22,200 nucleotides of DNA from Empedobacter stercoris (lineage in GTDB: Bacteria; Bacteroidota; Bacteroidia; Flavobacteriales; Weeksellaceae), in NCBI RefSeq assembly GCF_965137335.1, contig NZ_CBCRZD010000035.1. One strand, given 5' to 3'. Below are positions 1 to 8,698 of this stretch, piece by piece. The stretch's first letter is position 1. Each line of letters opens with the position of its first letter. The notes below the pieces were generated by a model, which saw nothing but the letters and a program-made list of their open reading frames with translations, did not search any database and was not told the origin of the DNA. Made by a program: the position numbers and the translations under genes.

Positions 1-201
1 GGGGTTCTATTTTAAATTTTGTCCAACTATAGCTTGTATCCTACTAAAGTGGGTGGATATTTTATGCCCTAAATTTATTTAGGACGCTATTGATTTGTAA
101 TATAGATTATTGAACCTTTTATTTAAAATTAATCCAAATTTTAGAAGTAATACTTTGGATTTAATTATTGTTTTACCTTGTGTCTACAAAAGTAACACAA
201 A
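1..201. other. Upstream intergenic region, no gene recognised
   Basis: I see no supportable gene in this stretch. A short hairpin (CCTAAA/TTTAGG, 68-83) has no T-tract and is not convincing as a terminator. In frame 3 the first 30 bases read as a possible protein C-terminus ending in FVQL and a TAG stop at 28-30, so the tail of a gene lying outside the window is possible but not shown. TTTG at 154-157 and TACCTTGT at 174-181 loosely resemble the Bacteroidota -33/-7 promoter with short spacing ahead of the cytochrome gene. That match is too weak to call. Confidence 0.4.
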
Positions 202-690
202 ATGAAAACGAATAAAATATTAGCTTCTTTAGGAGCAGCTGCTTTAATGTTTAGTATCTTTTCTTTTACGACTTCACGTCATATTGATACAGGAAAAGAG
301 ATTTCTGATCCACAATGGAAAAACTTAAAAGTATTGCCTCAAAATATTTCTGAAGATAGCTTGAAAGGTTTGATGCGTGGATATAATGATGCCTTAGGTG
401 TAAAATGTAATTTTTGCCATGCGGCGAATCCTGAAACAGGAAAGTTAGATTTTTCGAGCGATGCAAAAAAAGAAAAAGAGTTCGCTCGTCATATGATTGT
501 GATGACACGTGACATTAATGCAAAAAATTTCAATTGGGAGAATGTCGAAAATCCTGAAATGATCAATGTTGTGACGTGCGCAATGTGCCACAGAGGAAAC
601 GAAAGTCCTACTGAATCATTAAAGAATGCAGCTGAAATAAAAAGTGTAGTGGAAGTTACAAAACCATTAAAGGAGGCTATAAAAAAATAA
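202..690 (+). CDS. Exported diheme cytochrome c, reaction-centre cytochrome subunit type
   Basis: A 162-residue c-type cytochrome. A hydrophobic N-terminal signal (about residues 5-25) exports it, presumably to the periplasm. Two CxxCH heme-binding motifs are present, CNFCH near residue 69 and CAMCH near residue 126, so two covalent hemes are expected. The sequence around the first motif (ALGVKCNFCHA, then GKLDFSSDAK and an ARHM segment) matches the family related to the photosynthetic reaction-centre cytochrome subunit. That family is common in non-phototrophic Bacteroidota, where its electron partner is usually unknown. The lysine-rich C-terminus ends just before a shared terminator. Family assignment is confident. 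The physiological role, respiratory electron transfer in the periplasm, is inferred. Confidence 0.9.
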   Translation: MKTNKILASLGAAALMFSIFSFTTSRHIDTGKEISDPQWKNLKVLPQNISEDSLKGLMRGYNDALGVKCNFCHAANPETGKLDFSSDAKKEKEFARHMIVMTRDINAKNFNWENVENPEMINVVTCAMCHRGNESPTESLKNAAEIKSVVEVTKPLKEAIKK

Positions 691-702
691 AAGTAGAATT
701 CA

Positions 703-742
703 ATCATAAAAAAATCGCTCAATTGAGCGATTTTTTTATGAT
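703..742. terminator. Bidirectional intrinsic terminator (40-bp perfect palindrome)
   Basis: An 18-bp perfect inverted repeat (703-720 with 725-742) surrounds an AATT loop. The GC-containing core ATCGCTC/GAGCGAT is flanked by A7 on one side and T7 on the other, so it can terminate transcripts from both directions. It lies exactly between the convergent cytochrome and TerC genes. Confidence 0.92.
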
Positions 743-756
743 TAATTAATATAGAT

Positions 757-1836
757 TTAATTACTTTTTTCTGTTCGATTCGAAAGTAAAGACCATATAA
801 TTGTTGTTAATAAAACTCCACCAATTATTGATAATGAAACAGTCGATTCGAAATGATAGAAAGGCATAATGATCATTTTAATTCCAATGAAAGTTAAAAT
901 TACAGCCAAACCATAGTGTAATTTATTGAATTTATCCATCGAGTTTGCTAACAAGAAATACAACGAACGCAATCCTAAAATAGCAAAAATATTAGATGAA
1001 TAAAGAATAAAAGGATCGTCTGGAGCAACAGCAAAAATCGCAGGAATACTATCTACAGCAAATACTAAATCTGTTACTTCAATCACCATCAATGCAACGA
1101 AAAGAGGCGTCGCCATTTTGATTCCGTTTTGTACACTGAAGAATTTATCTCCATCAAAATTAGGTGTTACTTTAAAAAATTTGTGCACCAATTTTACTCC
1201 AAGGTTTTGTGATAAATCTTGATTTTCATCCTCATCACTTGATTTCCAAGATTTGATTCCCGCTACAATTAGGAAGAATCCGAAAAGAGTTAAAACTACA
1301 TTTGGACGGAAAAATTCTTTTGCAGCAAAATTAGCGTGCGTTGCTTCATCACCTAAATTAAAGTGCCAATCTCCAATAGAAAAAGAAGGTAAATAAGTCA
1401 TTTTGATTAATTCAACTCCAGCAAAAATAAAGATTGCACGGAATAATAATGCACCTAAAATTCCCCAAAAGAGAACTTTATGTTGATATTCCTTTGGAAT
1501 TTTAAAGAACCCGAAAACTAAAATAAAAACAAATAGATTGTCGACGGATAACGCTTTTTCAATCCAATAAGCCGCCTGAAATTGGGAGAATTTGTTGAGA
1601 GCAAACGCGTGCCCATCAGCTTCCTTGAAAACAAAATAAATTACTCCACTAAAAATCATTGCTAAGGAAATCCAAACAATCGTCCAGATAAGTGCTTCTT
1701 TATTCGAAACAACATGTGCGTTTTTGTTAAAAACACCTAAATCTAAAAGTAGCATAATAATTACAGCTACTCCAAAAACAGTTACTAGTCCAGGATGATT
1801 TAACATACTATCCTGTACAACACTGAAAATACTCAT
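757..1836 (-). CDS. TerC/Alx family integral membrane protein
   Basis: A 359-residue polytopic membrane protein with roughly nine hydrophobic segments and intramembrane acidic residues. Characteristic TerC/Alx stretches are visible: DLGVFNK near residue 32, EKALSVDNLFVFILV near residue 93, and TDLVFAVDSIPAIFAV near residue 255. The length fits the Alx/TerC subgroup. Members of this family have been linked to manganese or other metal export and to tellurite or pH response. Which of these applies here cannot be told from sequence. The start ATG at 1836 gives MSIFSVVQ with an N-terminal membrane segment soon after. The gene is monocistronic as seen, convergent with the cytochrome gene and divergent from the glycosidase gene. 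I see no convincing yybP-ykoY riboswitch in its 114-bp leader region. Confidence 0.9.
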   Translation of the reverse strand: MSIFSVVQDSMLNHPGLVTVFGVAVIIMLLLDLGVFNKNAHVVSNKEALIWTIVWISLAMIFSGVIYFVFKEADGHAFALNKFSQFQAAYWIEKALSVDNLFVFILVFGFFKIPKEYQHKVLFWGILGALLFRAIFIFAGVELIKMTYLPSFSIGDWHFNLGDEATHANFAAKEFFRPNVVLTLFGFFLIVAGIKSWKSSDEDENQDLSQNLGVKLVHKFFKVTPNFDGDKFFSVQNGIKMATPLFVALMVIEVTDLVFAVDSIPAIFAVAPDDPFILYSSNIFAILGLRSLYFLLANSMDKFNKLHYGLAVILTFIGIKMIIMPFYHFESTVSLSIIGGVLLTTIIWSLLSNRTEKSN

Positions 1837-1950
1837 ATAATTTTATTTAATTTCACAATTTACTATAAATTTACCAGTCCTAATCGGTAAGCCTTTAAAA
1901 AAAAAGTTTTTATCAAAGGGAAAAAACATACAAAATTAATTTATTCTAGC

Positions 1951-3705
1951 ATGAAAAAAGTTATAACATACGTATTCTTAACAATTATTTTACCTATCGC
2001 GACAAAAGCGCAACAAATTTCTCCATTATTTAAGGATTCCATTCAAATGAAATGGGTTGATGAAAAATACAGTACCATGACATTGGAAGAGAAAGTTGGA
2101 CAATTATTTATTGTAGCTGCGTATACAAATAGAGATGCTGCGCATGAGATTGAGATTCAAAAATTAATCGAAGAAGAACATATCGGAGGTTTGATTTTTA
2201 TGCAGGATCAAGCTGCTCATCAAATCGAGTTAACCAATAAATTTCAATCCATTTCAAAAACGCCTTTGTTAATAGGAATGGATGCAGAATGGGGATTAGC
2301 AATGCGTTTGAAAAGTGTAGAACGTTTTCCTTGGAATATGACACTTGGAGCATTACGAGATAATAATTTGGTGTATCAAGTAGGAAAACAAATCGGTTTG
2401 CAAGCGAATAGAATGGGTGTACAATTTAATTTTTCACCTTCGGTTGATGTCAATGTCAATTCGAATAATCCAGTGATTGGAAATCGTTCGTTTGGCTCTA
2501 ATCCCGATCGTGTAGCAGAAAAAGGAATTGCTTATATGAACGGAATGCGTACACAAAATGTTTTATCGTCTGCAAAACATTTTCCAGGACATGGAAATAC
2601 CGACCAAGATTCGCACAAAGTTTTACCATTGATACCGGATAATAAAACTGATTTAGAAAAATACCATATTGCACCTTTCAAGAAAATGATTGAAGCTGGT
2701 GTACAATCAATCATGATAGCACATCTTAATATTCCAGCTTTGGAGCCAGATGCTACTATTCCTTCAACCTTATCCAAACGAATTATTACAGATTATTTGA
2801 AAGGTGAATTACAGTTTAAAGGAATTGTGATTACAGACGCGTTGAATATGGATGGTGTAGCAAAAAGATTTCCTGCAGGTGATGTAGATTATAGAGCTTT
2901 TGTGGCTGGAAATGATATTTTACTGTTTTCTCAAAATGTACATATCGGGAAACAAAAAATTATCGATGCAATTAACAATGGAGAAATTTCTGAAGCACGT
3001 TTAGAAGAAAGTGTGAAGAAAATTTTAATGGCTAAATACATCACAGGTTTAAACGAGATAAAACCATTAAATCCAGCAAATGTTTTAGAAGATTTAAACT
3101 CGCCTGAAAATTTAGCTTTAACAACAAAAATTTTCGAGAAAGCTTCAACTGTGGTTAAAAATCAACACAAGGTTTTACCAATCAAAAAAATAAATCAAAA
3201 AATAGCGTTTGTCCCATTGGAACAAACTGATTATGATCAATTTTTGACACATTTACAAAAATATACAAATGTTGAGTTAGTAAAAATTTCAAATCCAAAT
3301 CAAATCAATTTACTAAATGATTATGATGTTGTTATTGCTGGGGCATTTTTGTCAAACGAAACAGTTTACAAACCTTATAAATTGTCTGCAAATTCGAAAG
3401 CTATATTGAATGCATTGCCAAAAGACAAAAAGAAAATCTTTTCATTGTTTACAAGTCCTTATGGATTGAAAGATCTTGATTTATCAAATTTAGATGCCGT
3501 TACGGTTCATTATCAAAATACGAAAGATGCGCAAGTAGCAGCAGCACAAATTATTTTTGGAGCAATTGATGCTGACGGAACTTTTCCTGTAGATATCAAT
3601 CAAAATTTGAAAGAAGGTCAAGGAATTGTAACCAAACATATCAATCGTTTAGGGTTTACAGCGCCTGAAAATGTAAGTTTAGGAAAAAAAAACTCTCAGA
3701 AATAG
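1951..3705 (+). CDS. GH3 beta-N-acetylhexosaminidase module (NagZ-like), first part of a frameshifted GH3-serine hydrolase gene
   Basis: A 584-residue exported glycoside hydrolase family 3 protein. An N-terminal signal peptide ends around ATKA-QQ (residue 20), so it acts outside the cytoplasm. The NagZ signature KHFPGHGNTDQDSH is at residues 209-222, including the Asp-His loop used as acid/base in this subfamily. The nucleophile Asp is at residue 296 in ITDALNMDG. A C-terminal alpha/beta domain follows. The likely substrate is GlcNAc-containing muropeptide or other N-acetylhexosaminides. In Bacteroidota this module is commonly the N-terminal half of a protein of nearly 1000 residues ending in a beta-lactamase-type serine hydrolase. 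Here the frame ends at a TAG (3703-3705) just after an A9 run, while the expected continuation sits in the -1 frame. The last few residues (NSQK) are therefore probably out-of-frame read-through rather than natural sequence. Confidence 0.88.
   Translation: MKKVITYVFLTIILPIATKAQQISPLFKDSIQMKWVDEKYSTMTLEEKVGQLFIVAAYTNRDAAHEIEIQKLIEEEHIGGLIFMQDQAAHQIELTNKFQSISKTPLLIGMDAEWGLAMRLKSVERFPWNMTLGALRDNNLVYQVGKQIGLQANRMGVQFNFSPSVDVNVNSNNPVIGNRSFGSNPDRVAEKGIAYMNGMRTQNVLSSAKHFPGHGNTDQDSHKVLPLIPDNKTDLEKYHIAPFKKMIEAGVQSIMIAHLNIPALEPDATIPSTLSKRIITDYLKGELQFKGIVITDALNMDGVAKRFPAGDVDYRAFVAGNDILLFSQNVHIGKQKIIDAINNGEISEARLEESVKKILMAKYITGLNEIKPLNPANVLEDLNSPENLALTTKIFEKASTVVKNQHKVLPIKKINQKIAFVPLEQTDYDQFLTHLQKYTNVELVKISNPNQINLLNDYDVVIAGAFLSNETVYKPYKLSANSKAILNALPKDKKKIFSLFTSPYGLKDLDLSNLDAVTVHYQNTKDAQVAAAQIIFGAIDADGTFPVDINQNLKEGQGIVTKHINRLGFTAPENVSLGKKNSQK
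3684..3693 (+). other. A9 slippage/frameshift site joining the GH3 and serine-hydrolase frames
   Basis: Nine A residues (3684-3692) are followed by C. In the GH3 frame the heptamer A AAA AAC (3687-3693) is in phase as X XXY YYZ, the arrangement for -1 ribosomal slippage. A9 is also long enough for RNA polymerase slippage. Either event would join the two halves. A sequencing or assembly error of one A would look identical. Confidence 0.6.
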
Positions 3706-4832
3706 ATAGACTTGCCGAAGAAGCAATAGCAAATCGTTACACGCCTGGAATGCAAATTTTAGTTGCGAAAGATGGAAAAATCGTGTACGACAAAAGCTTT
3801 GGAACACAAGATAAAAATTCTTCAAAAAAAGTGAAGTGGACAGATTTGTATGATGTTGCTTCTGTAACAAAGGTGACGGCAACGTTGCCTTTGTTGATGT
3901 TGGGGGTCGGCGAAGGTAAATTAAACCTTGATCAAACAATTGGTGAAATTGATACCGATGCTAAGAATACGAACAAATCTTCTTTAAAAGTTCGTGAAGT
4001 TTTGGCACATCAAGCTGGTCTTAAACCTTGGATTGGCTTTTACAACGAAACGGTTAATGTGAAAAACGCGCGTCTTTATTTGGATTTCTATTCACGTAAA
4101 CAAGATGAGGAACATCAAATAAAAGTAACGGATAATATTTATATCATCAATTCGATAAAAGATACGATTTATGAAGATATTTATAAATCACAACTTGGTC
4201 GTAAGTCTTATGAATACTCAGATTTAGGCTATTATATTTTTAAGAAGAAATTAGAAAAAGATTTTGGAAAAGATCTAAATCAATTAACGCAAGAAAAATT
4301 TTACCAAAATATTGGAATGTACCGCACCACTTTTAATCCGAAAGAAAAATTTAGTTTAGAAGATATCATTCCAACTGAATACGATAAAACCTACAGAAAT
4401 CAATTGGTGCATGGTTTTGTACACGATCAAGGTGCGGCTATGATTGGTGGAATTGCTGGTCATGCGGGTTTATTTTCTAACTCGATTGATTTGGCAAAGT
4501 TGATGCAACTCTATTTGAATGGTGGCGAATATGGTGATGAGGTTTATTTGAAACCAGAAGTGGTTCCAGAATTTACCAAACAACAATTCAAAGGAAATCA
4601 TCGAGGTGCAGGCTTTGACAAAATGCAAACGGTTTCTACAAAAGGTCCATCAGCCGAAAGTTTTGGTCATACAGGTTTTACAGGAACTATGGTCTGGGCG
4701 GATCCTAAATACAATATTGTTTATATTTTTCTATCAAATAGAGTGAATCAAACTATTGAACCAAATTATTTATCGATAAAAAAAGTGAGAGAAAATATCC
4801 GACAAGTAATATATGACGCAATTTTGCCTTAA
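3690..4832 (+). CDS. Beta-lactamase-type serine hydrolase module, second part of the frameshifted GH3 gene
   Basis: This frame carries a class C beta-lactamase/penicillin-binding-like domain. The catalytic SVTK (SxxK) is 38 residues after the first in-frame ATG at 3750, with YSD as the Y-x-N/D element and HTG as the KTG-like motif (HTGFTGT). Homology begins before any ATG: from 3693 the frame reads LSEIDRLAEEAIANRYTPG, the helix that normally opens this domain in GH3-fused proteins. Starting at 3750 would remove that helix and leave a protein without a signal peptide. I therefore treat it as the C-terminal half of one gene, with a predicted joined length of 960 residues if one extra A is supplied in the A9 run. 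It may act on peptidoglycan peptides or esters. The substrate is unknown. The stop is 23 bp before bshA with no terminator between, so co-transcription is likely. Confidence 0.82.
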   Translation, partial: KLSEIDRLAEEAIANRYTPGMQILVAKDGKIVYDKSFGTQDKNSSKKVKWTDLYDVASVTKVTATLPLLMLGVGEGKLNLDQTIGEIDTDAKNTNKSSLKVREVLAHQAGLKPWIGFYNETVNVKNARLYLDFYSRKQDEEHQIKVTDNIYIINSIKDTIYEDIYKSQLGRKSYEYSDLGYYIFKKKLEKDFGKDLNQLTQEKFYQNIGMYRTTFNPKEKFSLEDIIPTEYDKTYRNQLVHGFVHDQGAAMIGGIAGHAGLFSNSIDLAKLMQLYLNGGEYGDEVYLKPEVVPEFTKQQFKGNHRGAGFDKMQTVSTKGPSAESFGHTGFTGTMVWADPKYNIVYIFLSNRVNQTIEPNYLSIKKVRENIRQVIYDAILP

Positions 4833-4855
4833 ATTTGTCTAAATAAAAATCGCGA

Positions 4856-5992
4856 ATGAAAATAGGAATTGTATGCTATCCAACCTACGGAGGTAGTGGA
4901 ATTGTAGCAACAGAACTCGGAATGGATTTAGCGGAGAAAGGGCATGAAGTACATTTTTTTAGTACAAATGTACCTGCAAGATTAAACATTAAATTACCAA
5001 ATATATACTTTCATCGTATTCATGTTGAGACTTATCCATTGTTTCAATATCAACCTTATGATTTGGCGTTGAGTACAATTTTATATGATAAAGTGTTACA
5101 TTACGAATTAGATTTGGTGCATGTACATTATGCTATTCCGCATGCGTATGCCGCATATTTTACAAAACAAATGTTGGCAAAAAAAGGGTATCATTTACCA
5201 ATCGTGACAACTTTGCATGGAACAGACATTACATTAGTTGGGAAACATCCTGTGTATAAAACGGCTGTTGAATTTTCAATTAATGAATCGGATGTAGTTA
5301 CATCGGTTTCCGAAAGTTTAAAACAAGAAACTTTATGTGCATTTGATATTACAAATGAGATAGAAGTTGTACCAAATTTTATCGATAACGATCAATATTT
5401 ACCAGAAAAATGCGTCTGTTGTCGTGATAATTTTGCGCTACCAAAGGAGAAAGTTATTTTACATACCTCTAACTTACGAAAAGTAAAACGTATACAAGAT
5501 GTGATCAGTACATTTAATTTGATTCAAAAACAAATCCCATCCAAATTAATCATTGCTGGAGAAGGACCAGAATGGGAAATGGCAGATCAAATGATTCAAG
5601 ATTTAGGGATTCAAGATAAAGTAAAAAGTCTTGGAATGGTAAGTGATTTGAACGATGTATTGAAAGCGGCAGATTTATTCCTTTTACCTTCTGAACAAGA
5701 AAGTTTTGGTTTGGCAGCGTTAGAAGCAATGGCAGCAAGTGTACCTGTAATATCATCAAATGCAGGAGGAATTCCAGAAGTTAATATAGACGGTGTAACT
5801 GGTTTTGTTTGTCCAGTCGGCGATGTAGAAATGATGGCTCAAAAAGCAATCTATATTTTAGAGGACGAAAAGCGTTTGTCAACATTTAGTCATCAAGCAA
5901 AAGAACAAGCTATACGATTTGATAAAACGAATATTCTTCCACAATACGAAGAATTATATCGCAAAGTAATCGCAAAATCTAAAATCGGGTAA
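4856..5992 (+). CDS. bshA: N-acetyl-alpha-D-glucosaminyl L-malate synthase (bacillithiol biosynthesis)
   Basis: A 378-residue GT-B fold, GT4-family glycosyltransferase. It is expected to transfer GlcNAc from UDP-GlcNAc to L-malate, the first step of bacillithiol synthesis in the cytoplasm. BshA hallmarks are visible: the N-terminal glycine loop CYPTYGGSGIVATELG (residues 7-22), HVHYAIPHA near residue 89, TTLHGTDITLVG near residue 121, VVPNFID near residue 175, and the C-terminal donor-site EX7E region ESFGLAALE near residue 282. Length matches the family. A CVCC cluster near residue 185 is a small oddity at a position that is usually variable. It lies 23 bp downstream of the serine-hydrolase frame and ends inside its own terminator. 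bshB and bshC are not in the window, as is usual outside Firmicutes operons. Confidence 0.95.
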   Translation: MKIGIVCYPTYGGSGIVATELGMDLAEKGHEVHFFSTNVPARLNIKLPNIYFHRIHVETYPLFQYQPYDLALSTILYDKVLHYELDLVHVHYAIPHAYAAYFTKQMLAKKGYHLPIVTTLHGTDITLVGKHPVYKTAVEFSINESDVVTSVSESLKQETLCAFDITNEIEVVPNFIDNDQYLPEKCVCCRDNFALPKEKVILHTSNLRKVKRIQDVISTFNLIQKQIPSKLIIAGEGPEWEMADQMIQDLGIQDKVKSLGMVSDLNDVLKAADLFLLPSEQESFGLAALEAMAASVPVISSNAGGIPEVNIDGVTGFVCPVGDVEMMAQKAIYILEDEKRLSTFSHQAKEQAIRFDKTNILPQYEELYRKVIAKSKIG

Positions 5993-6007
5993 TCCCCGAT
6001 TTTTTTT
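5981..6007 (+). terminator. Intrinsic terminator overlapping the bshA stop codon
   Basis: AAAATCGGG (5981-5989) pairs with CCCGATTTT (5995-6003) around a 5-nt loop and runs into a T-tract ending at 6007. The bshA TAA (5990-5992) sits in the loop, so the last codons form the 5' arm of the stem. Confidence 0.85.
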
Positions 6008-6190
6008 ATTCTCATTCAAAACCTTTATTGAAAAACTGACAATCTATTTTATTGGCATAACGTTTGACTTATTTATATTCGCCTTTCTAATTGTTTTAAA
6101 CAAGAACTATAACTTGGTTTTTCTGATAGTAAGAAAAGCATTCGTCAGTTAAAAATAGTTTTACTGACACTTTGAACGTACAAAAAAATT

Positions 6191-8629
6191 ATGAACATAG
6201 ACAATTTGTCATTAGCACAAGTAATGGAAGAAGAAATTGAATTAATTCCTTTGATGAGTAAAGACGAAGAAAGTAAGCTAAATAAGCACGATATTTCTTC
6301 GGTATTGCCTATTTTATCGTTAAGAAATACTGTCTTATTTCCTGGTGTCGTTGCGCCAATTACAGCAGGTAGAGATAAATCTATACAACTATTAACGCAA
6401 GCTTACAAAGAAGATCGCATTATTGGGGTGCTTTCGCAGAAAGAAATTGCAGTAGAAGATCCAACACAAGATGATTTGTATAAAGTAGGTACGGTTGCCA
6501 AAATTATGCGAATGATTAAGTTACCAGACGGAAACATCACGGTGATATTACAAGGAATGAAACGCTTTAGAGTGAAAGAGTTTGTTACAGACGATCCTTA
6601 TTTTAAAGCTGAAGTAGAGACTTTGAATGAAAAAGTTCCGACTTCTCGAAACAAAGAATATCCAATAATTATTGAGTCAATTCGTGATTTAGCTTTTCAG
6701 ATTGTAGAAGAAAATCCAATGTTACCTTCTGAAGCTGCAGGTGCGATAAAAAGTATTGAAAGTAATACATTTTTAATCAATTTTGTGGCGTCTAACTTAA
6801 CATTGAGTTTAGATGAAAAACAATTGTTGTTAGAAATTTCTGATATGAAACTTCGCGCAATGGAAGTGATGCGTTTTATGAATGTTGAGCTTCAGAAGTT
6901 AGAGTTGAAGAATACCATTCAAAATAAAGTTCGCAAAGAATTAGATCAACAACAAAAAGAATATTTCTTAAATCAACAAATCAAGTCGATTCAAGAAGAA
7001 TTAGGAGGAAACACGACGGAAGAAGAAATCAATGACATGCGCAAACGAGCTCTAAAAAAGAGTTGGAGCGAAGATGTAGCAAACCATTTTGATAAAGAAA
7101 TTAATCGTCTTTCTCGCCTTAATCCACAAATGCCAGAACATAATATTCAGCGTAATTACCTTGAATTTATGTTGGATTTACCATGGAATACGTTGACAAA
7201 AGATAACTTTGATATTAAACATGCGAAGAAAATCTTAGATCACGATCATTATGGGTTAGAAGATGTAAAAGAACGTATTTTAGAACATCTTGCCGTATTG
7301 AAATTGAAAGGAGATATGCGTTCGCCAATTCTTTGTTTATATGGACCTCCAGGTGTTGGTAAAACTTCGTTAGGACGTTCTATTTCTGATGCGATTGGTC
7401 GTAAATATGTACGAATGTCGTTGGGTGGTTTGCATGATGAATCGGAGATTCGCGGACATCGCAAAACATATATCGGAGCTATGCCAGGACGTATTTTGCA
7501 ATCGATCAAAAAATCTGAATCATCTAATCCTGTTTTTGTATTAGATGAGATTGATAAAATGACGGCAAGTGCACATGGAGATCCTTCGTCAGCAATGTTA
7601 GAGGTTTTAGATCCAGAACAAAACTCGAATTTTTATGATAATTTCTTAGAAATTGGTTACGATTTATCTAAAGTGTTTTTCATCGCGACAGCAAATAATG
7701 TTGGAGATATTCCAAGTCCTTTACGTGATCGTATGGAGATGATTAATATCGCAGGTTACACCATCGAAGAGAAAACAGAGATTGTAAAACGTCACCTTTT
7801 ACCAAAACAATTGTTAGATCATGGTTTGAAAGAGAAAGATGTTGTTTTAGGAAAAAAAGAAATCGAATATTTAATCACCGGTTATACACGCGAATCTGGA
7901 GTTCGTAAATTGAATCAGAAAGTTGCTAAATTGGTTCGTTCAGCTGCAAAACACATTGCGTTGGAAGAAGAATATGATGCTAAATATTCAATCGAAGATA
8001 TTTCTAAAATTTTAGGACCTTCTATCACGCCAGATCAATATGAGAATAATGAAGTTCCTGGAGTTGTCGTAGGTTTAGCTTGGACAAGTGTTGGTGGAGA
8101 TATTTTATTTATCGAATCAATTTTATCGAAAGCGAAAAATGGTGGACTTTCTATTACAGGTAATTTAGGAACTGTGATGAAGGAATCTGCAACAATTGCG
8201 TTAGAATATATCAAATCGCATGCAGATGAATTAGGTATTAAACCAGAAGTCTTCGAAAATTATAAAGTGCATATTCACGTTCCAGAAGGAGCAACGCCAA
8301 AAGATGGACCATCTGCCGGAATTACGATGTTGACTTCTTTAGTTTCATCTTTTACACAACGAAAAGTGAAAGCGAAATTAGCGATGACAGGTGAGATTAC
8401 ACTTCGTGGAAAGGTGTTACCGGTTGGTGGAATTAAAGAGAAAATTTTAGCGGCAAAACGTGCAAATATCAAAGAAATTATTTTGTGCGAAGACAACCGA
8501 AAAGATATCGAAGAAATTAAAGCGGAATACGTAAAAGGAATGACTTTCCATTTCGTTAAAGAAATGAAAGAAGTTTTGGATATTGCTTTAACGAATCAAA
8601 AAGTAAAAGGAGCAAAGGTTTTTGATTAA
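6191..8629 (+). CDS. lon: ATP-dependent Lon protease
   Basis: An 812-residue LonA-type AAA+ serine protease degrading misfolded and regulatory cytoplasmic proteins as a hexamer. Domain order is complete. The N-terminal substrate-binding domain opens at LPILSLRNTVLFPGVVAP (about residue 39). A coiled helical linker covers about residues 220-350. The AAA+ module has Walker A GPPGVGKT at 385-392 and Walker B VFVLDEIDK near 450. The C-terminal protease domain has catalytic Ser708 in DGPSAG and Lys749 in GGIKEK. Length is normal for Bacteroidota LonA. It has its own 198-bp upstream region after the bshA terminator and a terminator after its stop, so it appears monocistronic. I did not find a convincing promoter or CIRCE-type heat-shock operator upstream. 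Confidence 0.97.
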   Translation: MNIDNLSLAQVMEEEIELIPLMSKDEESKLNKHDISSVLPILSLRNTVLFPGVVAPITAGRDKSIQLLTQAYKEDRIIGVLSQKEIAVEDPTQDDLYKVGTVAKIMRMIKLPDGNITVILQGMKRFRVKEFVTDDPYFKAEVETLNEKVPTSRNKEYPIIIESIRDLAFQIVEENPMLPSEAAGAIKSIESNTFLINFVASNLTLSLDEKQLLLEISDMKLRAMEVMRFMNVELQKLELKNTIQNKVRKELDQQQKEYFLNQQIKSIQEELGGNTTEEEINDMRKRALKKSWSEDVANHFDKEINRLSRLNPQMPEHNIQRNYLEFMLDLPWNTLTKDNFDIKHAKKILDHDHYGLEDVKERILEHLAVLKLKGDMRSPILCLYGPPGVGKTSLGRSISDAIGRKYVRMSLGGLHDESEIRGHRKTYIGAMPGRILQSIKKSESSNPVFVLDEIDKMTASAHGDPSSAMLEVLDPEQNSNFYDNFLEIGYDLSKVFFIATANNVGDIPSPLRDRMEMINIAGYTIEEKTEIVKRHLLPKQLLDHGLKEKDVVLGKKEIEYLITGYTRESGVRKLNQKVAKLVRSAAKHIALEEEYDAKYSIEDISKILGPSITPDQYENNEVPGVVVGLAWTSVGGDILFIESILSKAKNGGLSITGNLGTVMKESATIALEYIKSHADELGIKPEVFENYKVHIHVPEGATPKDGPSAGITMLTSLVSSFTQRKVKAKLAMTGEITLRGKVLPVGGIKEKILAAKRANIKEIILCEDNRKDIEEIKAEYVKGMTFHFVKEMKEVLDIALTNQKVKGAKVFD

Positions 8630-8649
8630 TCTGAAATCTTCTCAAAACT

Positions 8650-8680
8650 AAAAAAGGAACTCAATTAGAGTTCCTTTTTT
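8650..8680. terminator. Bidirectional terminator between lon and the DUF6048-like gene
   Basis: AAAAAAGGAACTC (8650-8662) pairs perfectly with GAGTTCCTTTTTT (8668-8680) around a 5-nt loop. The A-tract and T-tract on opposite sides suit termination of both the lon transcript and the convergent rlmD-DUF6452-DUF6048 transcript. Confidence 0.9.
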
Positions 8681-8698
8681 TCGTATATAAATAGTAAT

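Noticed and set aside
1..30. Possible truncated IS256 transposase tail at the left edge (reads like GSILNFVQL then stop)
   Set aside because: It resembles the IS256 C-terminus only if an internal deletion is assumed, and the following bases do not match the IS256 terminal repeat.
4835..4842. TTGTCTAA before bshA, matching the boxes of the 17.9-kb array
   Set aside because: A single isolated octamer without phasing partners is expected by chance in AT-rich DNA.
6061..6117. Promoter-like TTTG and TATATTCG or TTG and TAACTTGG upstream of lon
   Set aside because: Spacing or box sequence deviates from the TTG-N17-23-TAnnTTTG pattern in each case, so a call would be arbitrary.
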